A stretch of DNA of 64,000 nucleotides, taken from NCBI GenBank assembly GCA_963971425.1, contig OZ020516.1, forward strand, positions 17,534,593 through 17,598,592, in the 5' to 3' direction. Below, piece after piece: positions 54,746 through 64,000 of this stretch. Position 1 is the first letter of the stretch; every line of letters begins with the position of its first letter. Both the position numbers and the translations under genes were made by a program. The DNA comes from Bryoerythrophyllum caledonicum. Its lineage: Eukaryota; Streptophyta; Bryopsida; Pottiales; Pottiaceae. The notes below the pieces were generated by a model, which saw nothing but the letters and a program-made list of their open reading frames with translations, was not told the origin of the DNA and ran no database searches.

Positions 54746-57571
54746 ATGGCCACTCTCCCTCTGTTACCTGATGGAGCACTCGGTGCCCCACGATATGATT
54801 GTCGACTGGCACCGAGGATTAAGCTGGAGGACAATGTGAGTCCCAAATCCGTGATCGCAGACATCCGCTTCATTAGCCCAGCATCCTCCTCATCAAGCAG
54901 CATGGATCATCGTCCTCTGTCGGATGCAAATCATGTCAAGTTGCAGCAACCTCGCCATGACCGAGGCTACTCAATCTCGGACGGTGACTCGAGCGACCAA
55001 GATACAATGTTGGAATCTTCTCGTGAACTGAATAAGGTTTGTTGCTGTGCCCTGTTTCACACCATTGTAGTCAATAACTGTCTAAATCGACGCACTAGAG
55101 TGATTGTTTCATCATGGAATTATGAGTATGAGCATTTATGTGGTTTCTTTTTCTTTAGGCCTGCGCCATCTCGCGATCCTTGGAGTCATTACCAGAGACA
55201 CACTCTCTGGCATTGAAAGCTACAAGAATCAATATTCCTCGAGGAGAAAGCAGGTCATATCAGTCGGCTGCAATGCTTCCTACCATCGAAGATAAACACC
55301 AGATACAGCAGAGCAGTGACCATACCTCGGCTCAACCTGGCTCCTTATCTTTTCCTTCTGCAGACAACCAAACTGCAAGTGGTGAGTTGAATTTGCAAAA
55401 TGAATCTGATGAAGAAAGCAAAAGCTCTACGGTGCGTAGCCCTGTTGATTTTCCGGGAACTCCTATTCGTCTCTTCCCAGGTTGGCAGGCTCAATTGAGA
55501 AGTCCCGGGGGAAGCTACATTCCCCTCGGAAGCCCCGGATTTGAGAAAGGAACTGTAACTGGATCATACAGTCCTGCAAGTTTGGTAGAGCATTTGAGTA
55601 GAGGCATTTCGTTTCAGCATAGATTTTTCTCGGGCCCTATTCAAGGTGGCAAAAGCCCTCGACCTCCGCCTTCCAAATGGGATGATGCAGAGAAATGGAT
55701 TGTAAGCCCTGGTCACCAGGAGTCCTCACCTCAACCTCAGCTGAATCGACCTACTGCGCAAGCTCTCCCATCAGGTATGTATCTGTAGAAGAAATCCTCG
55801 TCTCGTCATCAATTAACTCTTCTTGTTTCCAAGTGAATGACCATATCTTTCCAGTGAATTAATACGTGATTCTGAACTGATGATCGATATCCCACCGTGA
55901 TGTCAAACAGGTAGAAGGCACTCAATTAGCGGAAACTGCCACCGGCCAAACTTCGGGTTAGGTAGTCCTGAGTTCTCAGCTTCAAACGCGGAGGAGACGC
56001 CCGTGTTTCCAACCTCTGAACCCAAGAATGGAAGAAGCGAAAGCCTCACACGCAGCAGCTCCCAGAAGAAGCGTTCAAAGACGCTCTCGTTCGGCGACCT
56101 GTCAAAACGCGTCTTCGACATCTCTTGTTCCAACACATGCCAGACGACTACTCTTCCTGAAGTTGATGGCCCAGTGCCAGAGGTGGAGCCGGAATCATCC
56201 GAAGGTATTGAGCTACGTAACAGTTACGAGACTACGAGCAACGATGTCAAGGAGCTCGGTAAGGAAAATGAAGTACCAAGCAATGTTCTCCCATCAACAC
56301 AATCCGAATCACTTGAGGATGTCAAATTGAAGCTCCGAGCCACTTCAAGACGAGTTGGTAATTCGCCGTCTCATTAGCCTTTTGCAATTCACAAGTCCTT
56401 CAAACTCTCATCTCTGTAATGTTTCTCAGGAGCGCTTTCAATAGTAATATTGCCAGGTCGAGTCTTATACGCTTAGTGTAGCTTATTCTCTTCTCTCTCA
56501 CGATGCTGATGTTTCACAAGCAAGAAAGTAATGTACTGAGACCAAATGTTGCCCTGGACATTCAGAAAACTCGACGGATGTGGAGATTTTGAAGCACGCA
56601 CTTCCAGAGGCAGGCTCGCAGCAAGAGCAATTCACACACACCGCTGGTCCTCCTCCGCCTTCAGAACATAGCTGGAAGTTCGGCAGACGGACAGCTTCAA
56701 CCGAGAGTCAGAAAAACTCCAGGCCATCAACTCCGGTACTATCGGCTTCACCTTCACGACACAACACCCCGGCTCGCTCCGGCAGAGCGCCAATGTCGAC
56801 CGGATCGTTCACAGCCGCTGGAGAGCCCGAGCTTCAGACCTGTCAATTCGCGAAGTTCGAACTGTCCAATCTAGGAGACGATGCCAGAAACATCGCTTGG
56901 ATCACGCGAGAGGAAGAAGACATGGAGTGCTCCGCTAGCTTACGAGATAACGACTCCGGTGTTCTGGACAGAGCAGTTTATGATGAGAAGATCGCAGCAC
57001 ACTGGGAAGAAGCCGAGCAGACGGAAGATAGCAAAAGGTACCTTGACGCTTGTAATTAGTTTCCTCGCCATGAATCATTTCAGAAACTTACCTCTATGAT
57101 ACATTTCAGAAACTAATTGAAAACATCGCCATGTATAACCCTAAGCAATTTCCTCATAAAGAAGACTAACAGAAGTCCCGTTTCTTCCACCAGGAGCGAC
57201 AAGGAGGAGGCCAGAATCAAGGCATGGGAGGAGCTACAGACGTCCAAGGCGGAAGCCGAGATGCAGAAACTAGAGGTTGGCATCGTCCTCACATTTACGC
57301 TATTTCACGAAAACATGTATTCGAACTAAACCTTGACACCTTCTTCTTCCTCGCACAGATGAAAATTGAGAAGATGCGGCTGCGCGCGCTCGAGAAAATG
57401 TCGAACAGAATAGCGCTGGCGAGGAAGAAAGCGAAAGAAATGCGAGCTTCCGCTGAAGCTGCGGCGAGAGCAAATCAAAGGCAACAACAAGTAAAGCAGA
57501 TCCACGTACCGGTCCTTGGTCACGTCTCTCCGATTCCAAAGTCGGCGTTCAAGTGCTGCTTCACACCATAG
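54746..57571 (+). CDS. Long remorin family protein
   Basis: Six exons, 54746-55036, 55159-55774, 55911-56357, 56566-57037, 57194-57275 and 57359-57571, give 2121 nt and 706 aa with consistent phases. Residues 1 to about 600 are Ser/Pro-rich and probably disordered, with repeated short motifs (SPVDFPGTPIRLFPGWQAQL, SPGGSYIPLGSPGF, KWDDAEKWI). The C-terminal remorin domain covers about residues 608-690: EARIKAWEELQTSKAEAEMQ, KLEMKIEKMRLRALEKMSNR and ALARKKAKEMRASAEAAARA, a coiled coil. The protein ends KSAFKCCFTP, with a Cys pair placed as in the remorin C-terminal membrane anchor. Remorins oligomerise at plasma-membrane nanodomains. The long N-terminus fits the large remorin group with a KWDDAEKW-like motif. 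Confidence 0.9.
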
Positions 57572-59079
57572 CCGAGGATGCAGAAAGCAATTCTGGTTGT
57601 CGCTCACGAAGCCATAGCTGAGATTTCGCTGCAAGCGTTCGTTCTCGAAGAAACACGCACCCAAAGCCGACACTTTCCTCTACACGTTTTGAAGATTCCA
57701 GAGACGTGAATGTTCTGGTTACGTAGATGGTGCTGGTTTGGTGAATGTAGCGGTTTTTGGTATTCGTCTCTTTGCATGGGCATGAGCTTTGCCTTCTGTT
57801 CTTTAAACTTGGATGAGACCTAACTTGGATGATTCACGTTGGTCAGTGAGGCCCATCATGTACATTTGCATTTTAAGGGCATTATTTTATTTTATTTTAT
57901 GTTTTGGTCAATACTAGCTTTTGCATTAGGCTTGTATCTTCACTTTGAAGTTCTAGAGCAATAATATTCATTAGCTATATATGTTTGACATGAATGGATT
58001 TATGACTTACTTTTGAGGGACACTAAAATTTTGCTACATCAAGGGTGAGGAGGAAGGGGCAAGAAAAAACATTTAAAGATTTGATGGACTCTAGTCATTG
58101 GTTTTCTTTTCTCTTTTTGAAAATTTACTTGAACAAACCAATTTCTATCTAATGAACTTTGAGTTTATTTTTGAAGTTTTATTGATGTTCTTCATTTTCT
58201 ATGTTTGTGCTCTTCCATTGTAAGCTAAGAGGGAACCAACTCCACTATTTATGCCTTTGATATAATTTAACATTAGGAAAAAATAGGTTGGAAAAAAAGA
58301 AGTTAAAGGCTAATTTTACAAACAACTCAAGAAAATGGACCCTCTAAAAACAATGATAGACATGCTTCTATACTTTCTCTATTTTCATTTGAATTTGCCA
58401 ATATTAAAAAAAAGATGTAATTAACTTGAATCCAACCACATATGTACAATGGTTACATTGTTGGCCATAGGTTTAAAATCATTAAAAAAAATTCAAGAGC
58501 ATAAAAACTATAAGAAATTTATTTTTGTTTTGTGATAAACAAAAAGAAAATATAAAAAATATGAAATTTGTATAAAAATACAGTATTCATATATCATATC
58601 CTTAGGAATTACCAAATTATGCCGTATTGTTGTTTTAAACCTATTCCATTATCTAAACCCCTCAATTATTTTTTTCACCTTTCTATCTTGTTTAATTGAT
58701 TGTCTTCACTTCTGGATATATAAACATAACAGAACATAAAATAGAATCTTATTATAATGTGCAAATTATTGGCTTATTATAATCATGATATACTAAAGTA
58801 AACCGTCCATTTAAATTGATTTGGTTTATTCAATTTAAATAATAGTTGGTCAAATTTTTATATGCAAACTATATTGTCCCTTGGCCAAGGATTCAAGGTT
58901 GTTCTTCTCAAACAACTTTCTAAGTAAATTTATGACATTTAATTCTAATTATATTGAAATGTTTAAATTTTTGTCAATAAGAATAAATTATATTTTTATG
59001 TAATAGAGATGAAACTTTGAGGTGCCAAAGCAAATACAATTTTAAATTATGCTTGGATTTAATTTTTATGAAACTGTTC
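57572..59079. other. Remorin 3' flank and AT-rich intergenic DNA
   Basis: A (TTTTA)n run at about 57883-57901. No gene seen. Confidence 0.5.
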
Positions 59080-59312
59080 TTATTTAAAAATATTACAACA
59101 CCCTTTGCTTACCACAACACTAAATTTATTCCATAAGGCCAACTCCTCCGCTTGTCCAATGCTGCTCAACATGAGCAATTGTGGACTCCCTAGTGCACCT
59201 GCTGTGAAGATCACCTTACTCCTTGGGTAGTCATTCAACAAAGTTGTGTGATTGTTCCCATTTAGATCCACATACCACACTCCTTTGGCTCTTGGCTTTG
59301 TATAAAGAAATG
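59080..59312 (-). pseudogene. GMC oxidoreductase (HOTHEAD/mandelonitrile lyase-like) exon fragment
   Basis: The minus frame reads PRAKGVWYVDLNGNNHTTLL, then DYPRSKVIFTAGALGSPQLL and MLSSIGQAEELALWN. This is the conserved middle region of plant FAD-dependent GMC oxidoreductases (AGALGSPQLLMLSGIG signature). I found no FAD-binding N-terminus or catalytic C-terminus nearby, so it appears to be an isolated exon remnant. Confidence 0.75.
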
Positions 59313-59845
59313 CTTGATAAATCATAGAATTTATCATTAAGTTAGTGAATAACCACAATAATGAACTACCAGAGTGATCCTAGATGTTCCATAGTGAAAG
59401 TATAAATAAATAGTGATGTTGTTACTTAGATACATGGGATTGATAAATAGAATTTTGTCTTATCAATTTACCATTCTAGGCAGGGTTGATAAGCAATTGC
59501 TGAACACTTGCCTAAAGATAGAGGTTGAGGTTGTCAAGATTGGCATAAGTGAGAAGGTCGGCAGCTGTGTGGCAATGGCCATTTTCATCAAAGACGGAGC
59601 GTCCTACCTTAGTGCCAATAAAGATAGCGCAATTGATAATTGTTGAATATTGCCAAGTTATAATCTTTCAACTGACCAGATATCATAATTCACCGCTTCT
59701 ACAATGTAACTCACCGCCATAGATCTTTTCTATATCGTTGTAACTCACTAGTGTCAACAACATCACGCCTACAGCGAACAAAGTTTTCACCGTGTCTCTC
59801 AATTGGACTTATAAACGTTGATTCATTATTTGAGAAGAGAATACC

Positions 59846-59914
<69 letters not shown>

Positions 59915-60090
59915 TAGTGGACCCGCCGTTGTCCCCAACGGACCAATGATAATCCTTAATAAAGTAAACATGTGCCCAATTCAAATACCCGGATTTCCTA
60001 TGTACGTGAAGTAAAAGTGACCCGGGTATCGCCACATGACGCATTTTGAGATGCCTAGGTATCGGTCCAGTTATTCGCCTCGGCCATTTA
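59313..60090. other. Intergenic with AT microsatellite and a dispersed repeat end
   Basis: (AT)n at about 59848-59905, followed by 'ttagtggacccgccgttgtccccaacggacc' in pieces (59914-59944) that resembles 32828-32862. A 77-codon plus frame at 59413-59646 has no recognisable domain. Confidence 0.55.
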
Positions 60091-60905
60091 TTAACCCCTA
60101 AAGGACCAAAGTCTCCTCGGGGGACATTTTGAGTTTGGGTAAGGTTCCACGTTCTCAATTCTAGGCATTATTTTCTGAGATTTTTTATTGAATGGACAAC
60201 TTTTGATTAGCTTTGCGTAGACACAAATTTCGTAGAATTCCAACTTATGGTCAAAAGTTACAATTTATTTTCACTTACATATACAAATAGTGCAGTAGTT
60301 TAGTGTGACATATCACAAATACTGTCACTAAACTTTAATAACTTCTAAATTCATTAGAAAATTCGAGTTTTGTCCATTTAAAAGAAAGAAAATGTCCTCT
60401 TAGAAAGGAAATTGAGATCTTTGCATCTACCAGACGGATTTGTGAATTTCAAAAATTTGATAAGGATATGGTATATGCAAAATATAAAGTGTATTGTTGT
60501 TTTTCAGCACATAGTTGTATTGCAGGATTTTTTAGGACATCTTTTACACCTCTTCTACTTCTAAAATTTGGTGCACATGTGCCTAACATGATCCTTTTCA
60601 AGTCAACATAATAAATTCACGGCCTGTAGTGCAAAAAGTTGCTATAGAAGGTGGCCGAAGTTTGTTGAAGGTGTTTAAAATGACCTCAAAAAGAGATTAT
60701 GTCTCACTTCAAAGGCTGATATCTTTCAATCCATGTGGTCAAACTTACCAAAATTTTCACCACATACTCTCATACAACTCTAGTACAAGATCCCATGGTT
60801 CAATTTTCAGAAAAAACATTTTGTATCATTTCGTATTGAATGCACTGAAAATGGTAGTTTTGGAGTGATTTTTAGGGGAAAATGTTTTGGTCCTTCAGGG
60901 GTTAA
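60091..60905. mobile_element. TTAA-flanked element with 16-bp TIRs
   Basis: TTAA at 60091-60094 and 60902-60905 flanks an 807-bp unit. The left end is CCCCTAAAGGACCAAA (60095-60110) and the right end TTTGGTCCTTCAGGGG (60886-60901), inverted with 15 of 16 matching. A TTAA target and C-rich ends are piggyBac features. There is no transposase frame, so it is non-autonomous. Confidence 0.8.
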
Positions 60906-61059
60906 TATATATAATAATAATAATTATTATAATAATTGGTGCTTGTTTTGCAACGCATTAGTCCAACCATTTTAATGTAGTTCTTATATTACAAACTATA
61001 AAAAAAAGGTAACATGATTCACTGCATAATTGACTACGTAACTAATTGTGCAGTTGACT
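60906..61059. other. AT-rich sequence before gap
   Basis: Contains an ATA/AAT simple stretch at 60907-60941. Nothing else supported. Confidence 0.6.
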
Positions 61060-61259
61060 NNNNNNNNNNNNNNNNNNNNNNNNNNNNNNNNNNNNNNNNN
61101 NNNNNNNNNNNNNNNNNNNNNNNNNNNNNNNNNNNNNNNNNNNNNNNNNNNNNNNNNNNNNNNNNNNNNNNNNNNNNNNNNNNNNNNNNNNNNNNNNNNN
61201 NNNNNNNNNNNNNNNNNNNNNNNNNNNNNNNNNNNNNNNNNNNNNNNNNNNNNNNNNNN
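61060..61259. other. Assembly gap (200 N)
   Basis: Run of 200 N; the round number suggests a gap of unknown or nominal size. Confidence 0.99.
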
Positions 61260-61688
61260 AAAATATGAGAAAAAATTAAGCAAAATAAATATGAGCTTAC
61301 TATAAGCAAAAGTTGAAGCAAAATATATATCTTTATTATATCTTCAAACACTGTACAATAGAAGTGACTTGAGTGTAAAAATAAATCTGATTTACTAAAT
61401 TTAACCAAAATTAGAACATTTTAATTGTTATTCTAGTTTTAGTTTCTTGTTCTTGTGATTTTTCACCCATGGAGACTCAGAGTTGGGTTTACCTTAGATA
61501 AGAATTCTCTAACCTCTGTTAAAATTTGTGAGCCTCGTGTCTCTTCACTCATCAAATGTCGCTCTTCGCTCACTAAAAATTGGAAAAGCGTTTGTTGATT
61601 TGTCCTTTGTGATCTAACTGTCTCCCCGCTCAAAAAAAACCTCGAAATAGTAAATGAAAAATGACAAGGTTTGCTGCAGTGGTTCATC
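61260..61688. other. Flank of C2 gene with decayed CACTA-type copy
   Basis: About 61535-61685 is related in reverse to the MITE at 32395-32506: 'gtcgctctt.gctcactaaaaa', 'atagtaaatgaaaaatgac', 'aggtttgctgcagtg'. It lies just 3' of the C2 gene stop (61689). Confidence 0.55.
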
Positions 61689-62426
61689 TCAGTGATAAGA
61701 ATATGACTCATCGAGTAGCGAATGCTCTTCCTGCCTCGTCCCTTTCGAATTACTCCGTCTCGGTGCAAGGACGCCATAGCCAACACTATTCTCCGACGAC
61801 GCATTCTGTCTCCGTCGTTGTGAAGCACTCTTGCGCCTCGTGCTTGAGTCTCGCTGCAACAGCGGCGGCGCCGAAGCTGCTGCGGGAGTCACATGAGGAT
61901 CGTGCTGCGGCGACACCAGAATGAGCTCGAAGCTGATAGTTCCTTGATGTCTTCCCGAGCGTCTTGTCACCTGCAGGAATCATGAAATGGCAATGAAAAT
62001 CCAGGAATCCTTCGCCTGCAGATTTTCAGAGGTTTTCCTTTTCATTCTCAAGAAGAATTGCACAGGAAGAGCGGGTACCGGATAATCGTGAAACTTGGCG
62101 CTTGCGGCGGCGCCATCCGCGCCTCCGAGGAGGAGCTCCGTCATGTCGACTCGCACGAATCCGACAGGCGTCGTGGACACGAGGCCCTGCGCTAGGAGCT
62201 CGATGTGCAGGTAGTTCTTCCCGGCGGCGCGGTCATCCAGCGAGATGGAGATCGTGGCGTCCCAGACCGGGTTGCGGCCGTGGCGCTTGTCCACCGGCGA
62301 CGGCACGCGCACGCTCGGCTCGATCCACGCCACGGCGTACGCCGCCATCCGCCTCGCCGTGTGCACTCGCTGCAAACCCGCCGCGGACCGCAGCGCTATT
62401 TCCAACCTCCTCGCGCCCTCCTTCAT
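61689..62426 (-). CDS. C2-domain protein (SRC2/BAP-like)
   Basis: Two exons on the minus strand, 62426-62079 and 61970-61689, join in phase 0 to give 209 aa. The C2 domain fills about residues 5-140: RRLEIALRSAAGLQRVHTAR, YAVAWIEPSVRVPSPVDKRH, GRNPVWDATISISLDD, LHIELLAQG, TPVGFVRVDMTELL, then across the junction FHDYPVTRRSGRHQGTISFE and LILVS. This strand order and the R-R-x-S-G-x-x-Q-G-x-I/L ending are those of small plant C2 proteins involved in stress and membrane responses. Few acidic loop residues are visible, so calcium binding is doubtful. The tail (about 150-209) is basic and Ser-rich (RRKSASQRRRQNASS). Confidence 0.88.
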
Positions 62427-63031
62427 CTCGAACCCTCGCGTCTCGAATAATTTTTCTCTCCCCGACTAATCCAGAGCGTCCGAGGTTATGAAGATTTCGG
62501 TTGCGTACCTTGTGCAACCTTTCTTGACTGACGTCGGCATTTTCGTGCACTTATGTTGACATATGCGAATTCTCGGTTTTGTACGAAGCTCGGGAGCGGA
62601 TTATTCCTGTGGAAACGTGGACTTCGCCTGGCTTGGCAGCACACTCTGTTGGTCGCTGTGAATCTGAGCAAGCATCGTTTGTGGATGCTGCCGCGGCGTT
62701 GAAGTCAAGAGGCTTCGGAGCTTGTTGACGACGGCGGCGACTTGCGTGGGCTTTCCGAAGGTTCTGTTGAAATTGTAGTGGAAAGCGGGAATTCAGGTGT
62801 TTTTCAGACTTGCTGAGGAGAGACGATTTCGGTGCACTGTCTTTCAAGCCAGTAAGAAACTCAACTCTGTAAAAACGTCTGTTTCGTTGGTGACTGAGAT
62901 TAAACAACACCGTTTTAGAGAAATGAACAGATAAAAAGTCAAAATTACAACAAGAGTATGACATGTTCTCAGACTAATTTGAGTACTTCTTCTCTGGAAA
63001 AACTGTGACAAACTGTATCAACACAACTCAC
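62427..63031. other. Upstream region of C2 gene
   Basis: Promoter/5' UTR side of the C2 gene. A minus frame at 62964-62551 is open but has no domain signal; it may be chance. Confidence 0.45.
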
Positions 63032-63469
63032 TAGAGCATCTCCACCCTTCCTCAGGGCCTCGGCTCTCTGGCCCGGCCTACTCCCAAGGGAGGCCCGCCA
63101 CGCAAGTCGTTTAACGGCTATGCACCCATAGCGTAGCCCGGGATGTGAATAAACCATGCTGCATGACTGACGGTGAGCGGATGAAAATTCATAACTAGGC
63201 TGAAAATTGAAACTAAGAAGACAATGCCGTCGCCAAGATATGCAGCCACTCCTCGATTGCCATGTGGCGGCACATGAGGGACTGCCTCAACCGCCAAAAC
63301 TTACTCTATGTACATCAAAAGGCCTGGAATCTGCGGGCCAATATTACCCCCCGCCTATCGGCCCGACTGGGAGGCCAGGCCTCGGTGGCACGGTGGGGCG
63401 GCATCCACAGCCTAGCACAAGAGGCCGGAGCAATCTACTAAAACACAACACCTTGGTGTAGATGCTCTA
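63032..63469. mobile_element. MITE with GAGCATCTCC-type TIRs
   Basis: Left end TAGAGCATCTCCACC (63032-63046) and right end GGTGTAGATGCTCTA (63455-63469) are inverted repeats, 14 of 15 matching. The 438-bp interior is GC-rich and non-coding. This terminus type is widespread in plant MITEs. A similar right end occurs at 35152-35169. Confidence 0.8.
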
Positions 63470-64000
63470 ATTCTCAGCGCTTGCTCTCTTACCAAGGAAG
63501 ATATATTATGGTGCACCTGCTAGCCATCAATTTACCTTTACCTACCCTAAACCACTACCACCTATCCACCAGCTGCAATGGGAATACCATGGGTGAACAA
63601 ACACCCTCTTAGAAGTACAATAAAACACCCTCAAGGTTGCTTCCCTCTCTCTATATATATAAATAGATATATATATCATTCTTATCTTTATAGTCCTATA
63701 TATTGTTTATATGCTACTACTAGACAAGCTTTTGCCCCATTCTGCAAATCAAGTGAGTCACATTGACGCTCTGTCAAAATCCACCATTCATTGATTAATT
63801 AGATCATTCAACTTCCAATCAACTCTTACATCTACCTCCAGTTGATTAGTAACTGAATTAGGTAACCAATCTAAAAACACAAATTCAATGTAAATCCCTT
63901 ACATCAGCATCGACGTCTCACAATGAGAGTGAAGAAAGAGATTTGTATGAGATACAGTACATGAATATTTGTCATCTCTCTCCTTCGAACCGAGAGGAAA
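63470..64000. other. Intergenic to window end
   Basis: AT-rich with a TATATA stretch around 63650-63675. No gene seen. Confidence 0.6.

Noticed and set aside
59711-60158. Tyr/Ile repeat frames around 59.85-59.91 kb
   Set aside because: Translation of an AT dinucleotide repeat.
61014-61408. Open frames across 61.0-61.4 kb
   Set aside because: They consist of untranslated N bases of an assembly gap.

Overview
This window is nuclear DNA from a land plant. The coding evidence is clearly streptophyte: a plant calcineurin B-like EF-hand protein, a VTE5/FOLK-type polyprenol kinase, an MZM1 LYR protein, a malectin-like/LRR receptor-like protein, a plant GT4 glycosyltransferase, a long remorin, a C2 protein and a mitochondrial ATP synthase 24-kDa-like subunit. 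Introns are of moderate size (about 80-740 bases) with GT-AG borders, and plant-type TTTAGGG/telobox motifs are scattered about. Gene density is low and transposon debris is abundant. A non-seed plant (bryophyte, lycophyte or fern) seems plausible, but the sequence does not prove it. There is one 200-N assembly gap at 61060-61259.

Layout. 1-10.4 kb: a minus-strand LINE whose 3' end lies outside the window. It has an ORF1 (6196-7782), a (CAA)79 tract, a 2A-like motif directly before the ORF2 start, an intact AP-endonuclease region, and a decayed RT/RNase H region. 10.4-13.7 kb: repeats. 13.7-16.9 kb: seven-exon GT4 glycosyltransferase (minus). 17-19.5 kb: MITE, minisatellite and a ~185-bp tandem repeat. 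19.7-20.7 kb: intronless phytol/farnesol kinase. 21.2-22.1 and 22.4-23.7 kb: divergent MZM1 and calcineurin B-like genes sharing a 293-bp promoter; a rearranged copy of that promoter region lies at 25 kb. 26.0-29.7 kb: ten-exon malectin-LRR receptor-like protein. 29.7-38 kb: repeats and MITEs. 38.2-40.8 kb: ATP synthase 24-kDa-like gene with an apparent one-base frameshift. 40.9-50.9 kb: copies of one TIR repeat, one split by a 7.07-kb 5'-truncated copy of the same LINE family (12-bp target duplication) and another split by a second, poly(A)-tailed LINE (15-bp target duplication). 54.7-57.6 kb: six-exon remorin. 59.1 kb: GMC oxidoreductase fragment. 60.1-60.9 kb: a TTAA-flanked TIR element. 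61.7-62.4 kb: two-exon C2 protein (minus). 63.0-63.5 kb: a GAGCATCTCC-type MITE.

The host genes do not form one pathway. Several act in unrelated compartments: mitochondrial MZM1 and the ATP synthase subunit, plastid polyprenol kinase, Golgi GT4, and plasma-membrane remorin and receptor-like protein. The most interesting system is the LINE family: a 2A-like ribosome-skipping motif ahead of ORF2, a glutamine/CAA tract, an unusual ORF1 in the same frame, an RNase H domain and a hairpin-rich 3' end without poly(A).
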